Shown one piece after another: positions 21,550-32,800 of a DNA stretch of 64,000 bases (the first letter of the stretch is position 1; each line of letters opens with the position of its first letter). A program made the translations under genes and the position numbers. This stretch comes from Asterias amurensis (Eukaryota > Echinodermata > Asteroidea > Forcipulatida > Asteriidae): the NCBI RefSeq assembly GCF_032118995.1, contig NC_092661.1, positions 1,490,501 through 1,554,500 on the forward strand, in the 5' to 3' direction. The notes under the pieces were generated by a model. That model was not told where the DNA came from. It saw nothing but the letters and a program-made list of their open reading frames with translations, and ran no database searches.

Positions 21550-22443
21550 ATGGTGGCCCCGAAGGGACATCGCATAACGCAAACGTGTGCGCACACGTAT
21601 GCAATGTCGTGAAACAAATCGCGAATATATGCGCACACGTATACAATATCGTGAAACAATTCGCGAATATGTGCGCACACGTATGAAATGTCGTGAAACA
21701 ATTCGCGAATATGTGCGCACCTGTATGCAATGTCGTGAAACAAATCGCGAATATGTGCGCACACGTATGCAATCTCGTGAACCAAATCGTGAATATGTGC
21801 GCACACGTATGCAATTTCGTGAACCAAATCGTGAATATGTGCGCACACGAGTGCGATTTGTTTTGCAATGTCGTAACTTTTATTGCATACCATGTTGCAT
21901 ACCATTAGGATGATGTCATAGTTGTGGATAATTTGTTACCGTTCTAGGGAGTACTGTGGCGCTACAGCAGGCTCCCTCTGTAAAGCATGTGTATACCCAG
22001 GAACTTGGCACCAGGCCAAGGACGACCACACGCCTCGCTTGCCTCACAACAAAGACTACTGCTGCAATGACTACCGCTTATCTCACTGTTGGAAAGAAAC
22101 CCCCCAGATCATTAGACATTTTATTCAAAGGTATGCAACATGGTATGCAATAAAATTCACGACATCGCAAATAATATTCGCAGACGTGTGCGCACATATT
22201 CGCGAATTGTTTCACGACATTGCATACGTGTGCGCACATATTCGCGAATTGTTTCACGACATTGCATACGTGTGCGCACATATTTGCGAATTGTTTCACG
22301 ACATTGCATACGTGTGCGCACATATTCGCGAATTGTTTCACGACATTGCATTCGTGTGCGCACATATTTGCGAATTGTTTCACGACATTGCATACGTATG
22401 CGCACACGTTTGCGATATGCGATGTCCCTTCAGGGCCACGATA
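21550..22443. mobile_element. Foldback element C with 57-60 bp tandem-repeat arms
   Basis: The termini read GTGGCCCCGAAGGGACATCG and its inverse (GTGGCCCTGAAGGGACATCG on the other strand). Each arm (about 21550-21850 and 22160-22443) then carries about five tandem units of 57-60 bp containing GTGCGCACACGTATGCAATG and TCGTGAAACAATTCGCGAAT. The long open frames seen in several phases are translations of this repeat, not genes. The core (about 21905-22130) is richer in G+C and unrelated to the arms. No transposase was seen. Confidence 0.85.
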
Positions 22444-22550
22444 CTTCCCGCCCCCTCAATATTTCCCCGCCCCCCTCAACATTTCCCCTCCCCCAACATT
22501 TCCCCTCCAACATTTCCCTCCCCTCCCAACATGTCCCCTACCCTACCCCA
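22444..22550 (+). repeat. C-rich direct repeat, right copy
   Basis: It starts TTCCCGCCCCCTCAATATTT and matches the left copy at 21447-21545 base for base apart from small C-run length changes. It then continues into further C-rich units to about 22630. Confidence 0.85.
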
Positions 22551-22813
22551 ACATGTCCCCTACCCCAACATTTCCCTGCCCCTCATTTTTTTTCCGCCCA
22601 CCACCATCCACCCCCCCCCCCCCCCGTCACATGCACCCCCCAAAAACACCTAACATTATTGTTACTTACAAAAACAGGCCGCTCATCATGCATGCGGCTC
22701 AAGTAAATAAAGTATTGAACTTTGAAGAAGGGTGAAGAGTGAACAGTTGCTAAAGTCTTAACTTACTTTATGCCCCTACGGATGGTACAGGGGATAAGTT
22801 TCGGCCCGTACAT

Positions 22814-23017
22814 GTGCATACTTACCGCTTTTGTAACTTATGCAAACTGACAGCAGGAAAACTGTGTCAAGTACTTCAATTGATGGCAATGACTCAGTAC
22901 TCAACCAAAGCTTTTTGTGTGTTGTGTTTTCTGCTGATTGTTTTTTTTGTAGTATGTACGGGACGTGGTTTTTGTGACCAGCTGATTAGACGAAACCATT
23001 CTAAACTAAGAGTGTAA
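22814..23017 (+). CDS. Small open frame with hydrophobic segment (doubtful)
   Basis: A 67-codon frame with an internal Met followed by a strongly hydrophobic stretch (FCVLCFLLIVFFVVC), then a short polar tail with one Cys and Arg pairs (LIRRNHSKLRV). This is the shape of a signal peptide on a tiny secreted peptide. No family was recognised, no splice-supported partner was seen, and AT-rich DNA easily makes such frames by chance. Confidence 0.12.
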   Translation: MHTYRFCNLCKLTAGKLCQVLQLMAMTQYSTKAFCVLCFLLIVFFVVCTGRGFCDQLIRRNHSKLRV

Positions 23018-23684
23018 ATTAAAAAATAAAATGTATATTTTTGTAAATTTTCTGTTATTTTTTTAGTCATAAGACGTTTGTATATTTCAGAACAATTTTT
23101 TTTTATGTGAAATATAAAATGAATATTCTAAAACAAATAAAAATTTACAATAAAAAAGACAATATTTTGAAGCTCCCCCCTGTTTATAATGAGATGACCT
23201 CATTGCGAGATGATGTAACTCAATGTTAGTCTATTGGTGGCGCTATAACACTTTTAGTGAGAAATGAGTGAACGTGCTAAAATAGTGGTGTGGTATTTCG
23301 GTAAGTGAAACAACTTTATTTCTTTAAATGATATTTGAATTTTGGTAAAAGATATGGTGGTATAAGTTGTCGAACATTGTATACATCAAGTTTTAGAACC
23401 AGTATGAACTGATTTGTTGATAAATAGTTATTGCAAACTGAGTGAAGCTGACGACAAAAAATCACGAAGTTGAGTCCGTGCTCGAATTCGAACCACCATC
23501 ATATAGTCATGTCTCAGCTCATGATGTAGTCGAGCTCAAATGTGACCTTCAAATTTCAACCATGCTTCCTATGAAAACCTACTTTCACACAATGCAAGTC
23601 TAGCTAAGTGTTAAGGGTAGGGTCGGCGTTTGTTGTTTGTTAATTTAATTTTTTGAATGTTTATTTAATTATTATTAATTAAAA

Positions 23685-23816
23685 GGAAAAGTTTCCGTAT
23701 GGTGCCACCACTTTTTCATTCGATATGAAATAATATAGTATCTAACTTACCTCAATGAGATATCCCTTTTTGTAAAAAAGAGTGAAAAAGTGGTGGCGCC
23801 ATACGGAAAGTTATCC
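23685..23816 (-). mobile_element. MITE family 3 copy
   Basis: The same palindrome as 5871-6002 in the opposite orientation: it begins GGAAAAGTTTCCGTATGG and ends ATACGGAAAGTTATCC. It lies only 115 bp from the next copy. Confidence 0.8.
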
Positions 23817-23930
23817 AATTAAAATTAGTGAAAACAAGACAAAATTGTAAAGAAATATTAAAATAAAACTAAATTAAAATAAGTCACAATAATTCACATG
23901 TATGTTTTTTTATCATGACAATAAATATTC

Positions 23931-24060
23931 GGATAACTTTCCATATGACGCCACCACTTTTTCACTCAGTTTTACAAAAAGGGATCTCATTGAGGTAAAT
24001 TAGATACTATATTATTTCATATCGAATGAAAAAGTGGTGGCGCCATACGGAAACTTTTCC
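23931..24060 (+). mobile_element. MITE family 3 copy
   Basis: It begins GGATAACTTTCCATATGACG and ends CGCCATACGGAAACTTTTCC. With the preceding copy it forms an inverted pair just upstream of PDSS2. Confidence 0.8.
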
Positions 24061-24304
24061 ATATACTCTTTAAATAATCAGTTGGTTACATGCTGACATT
24101 TTTTTTAAAAATGGAGCAAAATTACAACCTAGTATACGTGTGCATGTTAATATAATTATAACTGATATTTTAAAACCTGATTGAAAATTTAAAAATCTTT
24201 TGAAATCTTCCCCTGGGCAGGAATTATCTCAAGAAGTGTTTCTGTCGAGTTTTATCAGCATTCCCTCGTACAAATCCCGTGTATGATAAAGTTGGTTGGG
24301 CAGG

Positions 24305-27300
24305 ATGTCGCTGCTCTGTGGTAATTTACATCGGTACTGCTCTTATCAAAAGATGTCATGGAATCTACGTCAGATAACAGCAACTGCTTATCAGAGAACT
24401 AAGTCTTCAACTTCAAGAGGGAACTCAGCCAAGAAAATTTGTTCAACCCATCAGAAAAATGAACAATTGAAAAATCCTACTGTGTGGAAAGTTGAATTGA
24501 GTGAACCCACTCCTTCTGCTTATCTACCACTCACAAACACTCACTTGACAAGACGCTCAAGGATTCAGGGTGACTCAATGAGTTCTCGTGAGTCATCTTT
24601 AAATCCAAAACTGAATGAAAATACAACATCAAGATCTCACTCCTGGACTCGGGTTGAGGGAAGAGACTCCAGTGATATTTTAAACATTCGTGGGTTTCCT
24701 CCACGCGATCACATTTCCAACGTTGGCTCATCATCTCAGATGAAAGCAGGTCTTCAGTTTCTTGGATCATCTATCAACCATGTGAGCGTAATTCCATCCC
24801 GTGGGATCAGTCTGTTCAGTTTACCGGAGAGGTCTGCTTGGTCACTCGCCATTGCGGAAGCGGAGAAGATTGTGGGATACCCGACGTCGTTCATCGGTCT
24901 CCGTTGCTTACTGAGTGATGAGTTGTCAAATGTTGCCATGCATGTCCGTAAACTTGTTGGCACAAAGCACCCACTGGTTAAAACAGCAAAGTAAGTTGAC
25001 TTTTTCAGTGAAGATGATTTGTTTATTTATTTACTTATTTATTTAGTCAAAAAGAAATAATTAAATCTAATAAGTAAGAAGAGTGCGAGGGGACCTCATA
25101 GAAACCTTCAAAATTCTTACGGAGCTCGTGGATGTAGATGTCAGCAGTCTATTCACACTCTCACAAACTAGTAACACAAGAGGCCATGACATGAAGCTCT
25201 TCAAAAAAAAAGGCTAACAAAGGGCTCAATCTCAGAAAACACTTCTTCACACAACGAGTTGTAGATAACTCCAGGGGCTCACCCGGGTCAGCCCCAAGTG
25301 CCCTGCTTGTGGAGTGGCTTACTTGGGGGCTGGCCCCAGGTGCATGACGACACTACGAGAGCTGTTAGTGGTCGTTCGTTTAGCTCTTGTCAGGGGCTCA
25401 CCCGAGTGAGCACCGCGGGGTAGACATGGTAGACCCAGGAAAACTAAACGAATGCATCCATTGTGGTACAGTTCTATCACGTTAATCAAGAGGTCGCTGA
25501 TTCAAATAGCTCTCTAGTCGAGTTTTTATTCACTTGTGAGCTGGTACAATTATTTGAAGTGAACGATTTAAGAAATATGTTTGTTAATTTCCCTAATTTA
25601 AAGGTGTACCCTTACCTTCAGATCCCAGATACATATACCCTACATGTACCACCCTGTGACCCAACTTTTTTTTTTCACACAAACTTGATTTTAGGGGCGA
25701 GATTCCGACTTGTAAATATTCGTCTTCTTTCTTGTGATTAGAAACTTTGTGTATGATGGCAAGCACAACATTCAGACTAGAGGCTTGATCGTCTTGTTGA
25801 TCTCCAAGGCTGCTGGTCCGTCTCCCAGGGATACGAGTAAACAAAGTATGGTCAGAGGAATATACCCCAGGTAAAATATAGGGTCGTGCAAACATATAAA
25901 CTACTTTTCATTTTAGATGCAGACAATGTACATTGTTGTTACCTCAAAAAGTGTAGTAAATAGTACTTTTAGAGAGCTGAAAAAGGGCTTGTTTATAGAA
26001 GGCTTGTTAATGGGCCAGAAGTGCCTCTTAGAAAAAGAAAAAAACTTATGGATTTTTTTTCTCTCCTGCCTCCAAGTGACTGGGCTTGATTTGAAACTGT
26101 GGTTACCCAATCGCCTATAGATAATTTTAAATTAGGTGTTATTATTATTATTACTCAGCTTAATCTTGTGTACTCTCTTTCTCTTTCAGTCAGCGGACAC
26201 TTGCTGAAATCGCCGAGATGATCCACACAGCTTTCTTGGTCCACAAAGGCGTCGTGGACATCCGAGATCTTATTCCAACGGACGGCCCTCGTAGCGTCAT
26301 GGAATTCGGCAACAAGATCGCCGTCCTGAGCGGAGACTTCCTCCTCGCCAGTGCCTGCAGCGGTCTGGCGCAGCTCCGCAACACTCACGTCGTTGATCTC
26401 GTCTCTCAGTCAATCTCTGACCTCACCCAGGCTACCTTTATGAGTTTTTCTGAGGAGCTTGGATCAAAGGGGAGCGGTCAGCTCCTCCCGAATGTCGGGA
26501 TCGCGGACTGGGCGAAGTATGTTTATTTGTCGTCGGGGAGTCTGATCGCTAAGAGCTGCCGAGCGGCGCTGGAGCTGGCTGGACATGGAGAGGAGATGCA
26601 GAAGTGTGCTTTTGAGTTTGGGAAGAATATCGCACTGGCGCAACAGGTAAGACAAGTTTACAACAAAAATGCTTCTAATTTATGGCATCATCTCCAACAG
26701 GCTTGGAAATTTCTTGAATTTCTTTATTTTGTATCACTACTGCTTGAACTGTTCTGGCATTGTTTTGCTCATGGGGAATATGAACTGATTGTATTTCCTC
26801 TGTAATCTGAAAACTGTAATCTTTGCATTTATATAGTTTTGTGTTTTGTTGATTCTTTTCCGGTCTTTTCAATGTCATGTTTTTAATATTAATGAACCTA
26901 CATTAATAAGTTATTATAAGTTTTCATTATTATTTGTACAGGCCTACACGTATGTATAATTTGACAAACTGGTCCATTGGTATTTAAGCTAATTTTTATA
27001 TACTGTCAAAAATTGAAGTTTTTGTTTGATATGTGAATTATCAGCATTTTTAAACCGTTCTGTTTCCTTGATCGTTCTTATTTTTGTACCTTGCATTTTT
27101 ACCTGTGAAATTAATAAATGAAGTGAAATTCGTTATTTTGTTCCCCAGCTCAATCAAGAATTGCTGACCTTCACATCATTTGATGGCAGTGACGCTTCAT
27201 TTAGTCTGACCTCCGCCCCTGTGCTGTTACATCTAGAAAGCAGCACAAACCGAGACAGGTTCAGGAACCAGACCACAGTCGATATCAAAAAGGTAAATGT

Positions 27301-27863
27301 TGGTTTTTGTATCAGATACCATTTGTAATTTTAAAACCCCAAATGGGAAGGGGTGTAGGGTCGATAACTTAGGACAAGTCCTAGGACTCTGTAGGAGATA
27401 AGATAAGGAGATAAGACTAGTATTAACTCTTTGAGAAATCCATCAACTGGTCACGTTGTTCCTGGGGTGGATTTCACAAAGAGTTAGGACTAGTCCTAGC
27501 TTAGGAATAGTCTTAGGAGATATTAAAAACGTAAGGCTAGTCCTAAGTTAGGATGAGTTGACGAGTAACTTGTCTTAGCTCGAGATAAGACTAGTCTTAA
27601 CTCTTTGTGAAATTCACACCTGGTTGATCTGGATGATTTTGAATGTTCAGAATTTCAGTCTTTACGGAAATTGTTTTAAAAATCTTGCAATTCTATTGTC
27701 TTTACTACAGCTTCATCGAGATATTCAAAGCGGGTCAGCGATAAAAAAATCCAAGGAGTTGTGTCGAGCATACGGAGAATCTGCACGAGTAGCGATTAGT
27801 GTTTTCCCAGAATCAGACGCCAAAAACACTCTGGAGCAAATGGTGAATGCTGTCACGTTATGA
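24305..27863 (+). CDS. PDSS2: Decaprenyl-diphosphate synthase subunit 2
   Basis: Second subunit of the mitochondrial trans-polyprenyl diphosphate synthase that makes the ubiquinone side chain (family knowledge). Exons 24305-24990, 25742-25870, 26190-26646, 27149-27292 and 27711-27863, all GT-AG and phase-consistent, give 522 residues against 399 in human. Conserved blocks are [70 protein letters not shown] and the C-terminal [10 protein letters not shown]. As in other PDSS2 proteins I see no aspartate-rich DDxxD motif, fitting a non-catalytic partner subunit. The N-terminus has a basic, Ser/Thr-rich start consistent with mitochondrial import. A low-complexity stretch of more than 100 residues absent from human follows. 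The end of the last exon is repeated downstream in a tandem array. Confidence 0.95.
25268..25448. mobile_element. MITE family 5, second copy
   Basis: It shares GGGGCTCACCCGGGTCAGCC and AGTGCCCTGCTTGTGGAGTG with the copy at 15130-15377. Its ends are less well kept. It sits in PDSS2 intron 1. Confidence 0.65.
27360..27612. mobile_element. MITE family 6 (TTTCACAAAGAGTTAGGACTAG palindrome)
   Basis: An inverted-repeat element in PDSS2 intron 4. The left part reads GGATTTCACAAAGAGTTAGG with many ACTAGTCCTA motifs; the right part reads AACTCTTTGTGAAATTCACA. A partial related stretch lies just before it (27360-27445). A remnant end, TTTCACAAAGCGTTAAG, occurs near 50803. Confidence 0.65.
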
Positions 27864-29035
27864 CATGTATGAGATAAACATCAGGTCTTGTCTTCCACCT
27901 CAAGGATCCCGGTTCGAATCCCACCAGGGGCACTATGTGGATTGGGTTTCCAGTCTCTAACTGACAAAAAAAACCACTGGAGCAAATTGTGAATGCTGTC
28001 ATGTTATTAGATCAACATCAGGTCTTGTCTACCTCAAGGACTCGGTTCGAATCCCACCAGGGGCACTATGTGGATTGGGTTTCCAGTCTCTACCCTGTCT
28101 ACCTGCTACCTGGCCAAAAACATAACGCAAATGTTGAATGCTGTCACGTTATGAGATCAAGATTAGGTCTCGTCCACCTCTAGGACCCCGGTTCGAATCC
28201 CACCAGGGGCCAATGTGGATTGGGTTTTTAGTCTCTACCCTGTCTACCTGCTACCTGGCCAAAAATACACGATGGCAAATTGTGAATGCAGTCATGTTAT
28301 GAGTTCAACGTCAGGTTGATTAGAGTGGTATCTATGACCCTGGTTCGAATCCCACCGGGGGCACTATGTGGTTTGGGTTTTTACTAGTCTCTACCTGACC
28401 AAAAATACACTAGAGCAAATTTTGAATGCAGTCACATTATTAGCTCAACATCATTTTTGGCGTAGTTGTGTCTTGCCTAGCTTTCCACATCTAGGACCCC
28501 GGTTCTAATCCCAGTGGGGGCAATAATTTTTTTGGTTTGGGTTTTCACTAGTCTTTACCTGACCAAAAATACACTAGAGCAAATTTTGAATGCAGTCATT
28601 TTATGAGATCAAGGTCAGGTTGGTCGCAGTGGTATCTTGCCATGCCTTCTACTTCTAGGACCCTGGTTCGAATCCTAACGGGGGCACTATGTGGGTTAGG
28701 TTTTCACTAGTCTCTACATGACCAAAAACACACTAAAGCAAATGGTGAATGCTGTCACGTTAAATGAGATCAACCTGAGGTTTGTCAGAGTGGTATCTTG
28801 CCATGTCTTCTACCTCTGGGACCCCGGTTCGAATCCTAACGGGGGCACTATGTGGGTTAGGTTTTCACGAGTCTCTACCTGACCAAAAAAAAACTGGAAC
28901 AAATTGTGAATGCAATCACGTTATGAGATCAACATTAGATTTGGCGTAGTGGTGTCTTGCCTTGCCCTCTTCCTCTAGGACCCTGGTTCTAATCCCGCTG
29001 GGGGCAATATGTGGTTTGGGTTTTCACTAGTCTAG
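27820..29035 (+). repeat. Tandem array seeded by the end of the last PDSS2 exon
   Basis: About eight direct units of 140-163 bp follow one another. Each begins with a diverged copy of the last 40 or so coding bases of PDSS2, recognisable by AAATGGTGAATGCTGTCACG. Each continues through a tRNA-type B-box (GGTTCGAATCCCACCAGGGG and variants, near 27911, 28043, 28191, 28342, 28501, 28664, 28827 and 28984) and then GGGTTT(T/C)CAGTCTCTACC. The coding version is conserved with human PDSS2, so the exon is the ancestral part and the array copied it. The array is transcribed if the 3' untranslated region runs through it. Confidence 0.9.
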
Positions 29036-29514
29036 TTATAAAGTTCGCTTAATCGAAAAATATGATCTGCGAAGAGTTACTCAATATTTATATGATGTTC
29101 ATTTGGTGTCTTTGTGACAAAGAATGTACCAATGACTCTAGCTGTTTACAAAAATAATTAAACCAAATAGTTTTATACATATCAACTCAAATCCTTTTTA
29201 TTGATTCAACAGTGTTTGTATCATCCACGTTTGAAAACAAATACATTTTTGTTATAAAATTTGTACTTAATACATTTGTAGGCCTATATCATTAATTAAA
29301 TCAAATCAAACAAAAAAGAATTTTGCTTTGTGTGTCATTAATTTTCTACATTAAAAATCAACTTACTTATTATACAATGTACATTTTTCTGCGCTAATTC
29401 CGTGACTCGAATTAACCAACGACACCACAGAACTTACTTTTGTCTCCAATAACGTTTTGAGACTTCACTGTAATGTTTTATGCTATATAAAAACTGTTTA
29501 TTATTATTGTCCTG
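29036..29514. other. AT-rich convergent intergenic stretch
   Basis: It lies between the PDSS2 3' side and the SKA3 3' side. A LINE-type tail (GCTATATAAAAACTG plus ATT units) lies near 29475-29507. No gene was seen. Confidence 0.45.
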
Positions 29515-29755
29515 ACTCACCCAGGTCAAAACCTAGTGCACTTATCACAAAAGAGAAGGGGTTCAGCTAGGTGTTTTTGATTTGATTTGCTGCATACTAC
29601 GCCACAGCACCTTGTAAACCATCACAGTGCTATGTAAAAGGAGTAGGTCTCATAATTTAAAGTGCCACAGATACCTTGCAGGAAAATATTTGAAGCGCCT
29701 TGAGTGTCACTGAGTGACGAATACGAGCGCTATATAAGAAGCCTTTATTATTTTT
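29515..29755 (+). mobile_element. SINE-like repeat, family S1
   Basis: It carries the AGAGAAGGGGTTC, CACAGCACCTTGTAAACCAT and AAAGGAGTAGGTCTCATAAT landmarks and ends GCGCTATATAAGAAGCC. Read on the minus strand, its tail supplies an AATAAA at 29744-29749, 84 bases beyond the SKA3 stop. Confidence 0.7.
29744..29749 (-). terminator. Candidate polyadenylation signal of SKA3
   Basis: The canonical AATAAA on the minus strand lies 84 nt past the SKA3 stop codon. It is formed by the tail of an S1 repeat. No downstream element was checked. Confidence 0.4.
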
Positions 29756-29832
29756 ATGATGATGTGGATTTGTAGACATAGGCGTAGTCGGGTCGCCGAT
29801 TCAGACACAGCCTTCTATAAGAGGCATGATGT

Positions 29833-32800
29833 TCACTTAGGGATGTAGTAGACTGGTTCCGTACTGCCTGGTTTCTTGCCTAGGTACAGCCTCTTGAGTT
29901 TGGCCAACAGCAGAGTGAACGACTTGGTCTTTTTACCCAGTTGTAACATCTGCATCTCCACTTCGCTGATGAAACTTGCATCTGTTGTTCGGAAGAAAAG
30001 TCAGAAGTACAGTTCTAACAATTATTATCAAACTTTATTGCTCCAAACTGGAACCAACTCAAAGTCACAACTGAACCCTTACAACAAGTTAAAACAACGG
30101 AAAAGCGCAAGGCTTAAAGTGGCGGACGCGACTTAAAGTGACTACACTATGGAAAATTAAAAACACAAACCTTGTTTCTCTGCAAGGATGACATTAAGCA
30201 GCTCCAAGTGCTGGTTGAAAACCTCCATTGGGATCAACCTCTGTAGGTACGGCAACACCTGACTGAACTCAACCTCTGTCACTGGGGGGATTGTGTAACC
30301 CAAACTGCAACAAAAATGAGAATAAAAATAATAATATATATACTTACATACTTAATGCACACGTCTTCAAGAAACCAATCAAGGTGCTTAGTTGTGGGCT
30401 CTTGTAAATGGGATCAAATCTGTCACTTAGTGATGCTCATGGCGCTCCAACATTATTGCTATTTATCCTGATGTAATGGTGTAAAGCCATTGGACACTTT
30501 AAGTAAACAGAATTGTCCAAGGCCCACACTTCGTGTATCACAACTTATATATAAAATTAGAAACCTGTGAAAATTTAGGCTCAATCGGACATCGGAGTCG
30601 GGAGAAAATAACGGGAAACCCACTCTTGTTTCTGCATGGTTCGCTGTGTCAAGACATGTGTTTCCTATAAATCCGTAATACTTGATGTCGAGAATTGAAA
30701 TGTTTTAATGTTTTCTCAAAAAGTAAAGCATTTCATGGAATATTTCAAGAGAAGTCTTTAACCATTACCTTTTCTGTAAACCCTGTAAGTTGTTTGTAAA
30801 TCTGTGATTTTTTTTTTTTTTCTGTTCTGAAAGTGTATAATGGCTTTAAAAGGTACTGTGGTTTTAAGACAAGTGCACTGGGTTCTTTTACAAACATTAC
30901 AACAGAAATAGAAATGTCTTATTAAGAAATATTGGACTTCAAAACAGAGCGTAAGTTACAACAGAACGACATAGGGTGCTCAGCTAGAAAATGCCTTGAA
31001 GCATACAGGCATGTGCTTAGCTTGATCTATTAATTTTGTTTTTTTATCCATACACCGATGTGTGTTAGCACTGTATACTCAGTTCTTTCCTGAGTCCTGT
31101 GAAAAAATATCACCAGGCATGTTACTCAGGTAGGATTCAAACAATTCTAGAGCAGTGTCTTAGATTGATCTAATTGTAATCACCTTTTCTTGTTTGGCGT
31201 TTCCCTTGGCATCAAGGGAGACTGGACATGATCCTGTTGGTACGAGCTTTGTAGGACAGGGGGTTGAGGGTCATTGGAGGGAACCTGTGGGGCTCCCTCT
31301 ATTGGTGCGGCTGGAATGTGGCTCTTAACCCCACTCGTATAAGCGTTAACATCAACGAACCTGTAGAAGATTTCAAAATTAAAAATCAATGGGGGGTGAA
31401 CGAAGAGAAACTGACGAGAGCTTGACATATTATTTTTGTCGTTGTAGTAACCATATAACCAATTCCATGGTTACTCGTATTTACACTGACAGCACAAAAT
31501 AATAAAAGAGTAAATAGAAACAAAATTTACCTTTGGTATGTCATAGTTAGCTCTGGTGTTTGAGGCATTTCTTCTTTGTCGGCCAAAGTGTTCAGTCGTT
31601 GATGCTTCGGGGTAATCGGATGAGAAGGTAACCCGGCGACAGGACCTAAGAATGAAAATATAATGGAAATAATGAGACACTTGGTGGTAACCAGGTAACC
31701 TGGGCACATTTCAATACAGCTGTACATTATATCAGTGAAGTATGCAAATGTTAAAAAAAGGTGAATATTTCTTAAGAGTAGTGGTCGCTCTGAAGACTCT
31801 TAGGGAGCCCACTATTTCACCATTCTACATGTTCTAAACTATTTTCTGAACCAACACTTCTCAAAAGAGATATTCACATGGTGTAGCCAGGCCTAGAATT
31901 TCATCTTTGAACACAATAGATGTTAAATTTGCATCGGGGATAAAGAATATGATTTTTTTTTTTTATATACCCATACACCGATGAGATGTTTGTTAGCACT
32001 GTATCCTGAGTCCTGTGAAAAAATATCACAGGCATGTTACTCGGGAGGAAATACTCGCCTGTGATATATTTTCACAGGACTCGGGAAAGTACTGAGTATA
32101 CAGTGCTAACACACATCGGTGTATGGGTAATAAACAAAAATAAATAATCTTTGAACATGTTGAAAGGGCAAGGCCATTTTCATTTTGCAATGGCACTTTT
32201 ATTGGAAAGTATTAAAGTCAATGGGAAACTTTTGAAGGGGCACCAAGGCAAAGACCCTGGCCTCGGTGGCCTGCATGTTATTCCTCTCTTAGTTATCCAT
32301 CAGGCAAAGTTTCAAATCCTTCTCACCAAAAGAGGGCGCTGTTGTCATTCTGCTCTCCAAATCAAACTGCTGCCTAAGAAGCTTGGGTTCTTGTGGCAAG
32401 TCGCCACGATGGACAAACTTATCCACCAAACTCATGGGCTCCGATGGCATGGCGTTTATCGAGAACTTCTGAGCTAGCTGAACTGGCTCACTGGGTAGGG
32501 TAGGGGCTGTGGTGAACTTCTCGGCTAGGCGTGTGGGCTCGGAGGGCATGGGTGCCTGGGTGAATGGCTTAGTTAGGCACTCGGGCATTGGGGGTGTTAC
32601 CTCGGCCGGGAGTGAAGGGGCGAGGTGCTGGAATGGTGGCGCTGGTAGGGAGGAATACTGAAGAAAAAGAAGTGTGCGGTTGTTACTAACTAAAAAAATT
32701 CCTAACAAAATTAAAATCAGTCCAATTCAATTTCTTTAATCTTAAAAATAAAACAAAAAAACAAAAACAGCTTTTTGTTCTAATTTCCACACGCGATTTC

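Noticed and set aside
21432-22735. Many overlapping open frames of 100-240 codons with regular repeats such as RTRMQCRETIREYV
   Set aside because: They arise in several phases and both strands from the 57-60 bp tandem units of foldback C and have no independent coding signal.
27900-29000. Array of tRNA genes suggested by eight GGTTCGAATCC B-boxes
   Set aside because: No cloverleaf or acceptor-stem pairing is apparent and the A-box region is poor; these are tRNA-like pieces within a tandem unit.
27820-29035. CRISPR-like direct repeats
   Set aside because: Units are 140-163 bp with gradual divergence and no conserved short repeat separated by unique spacers; the setting is eukaryotic.
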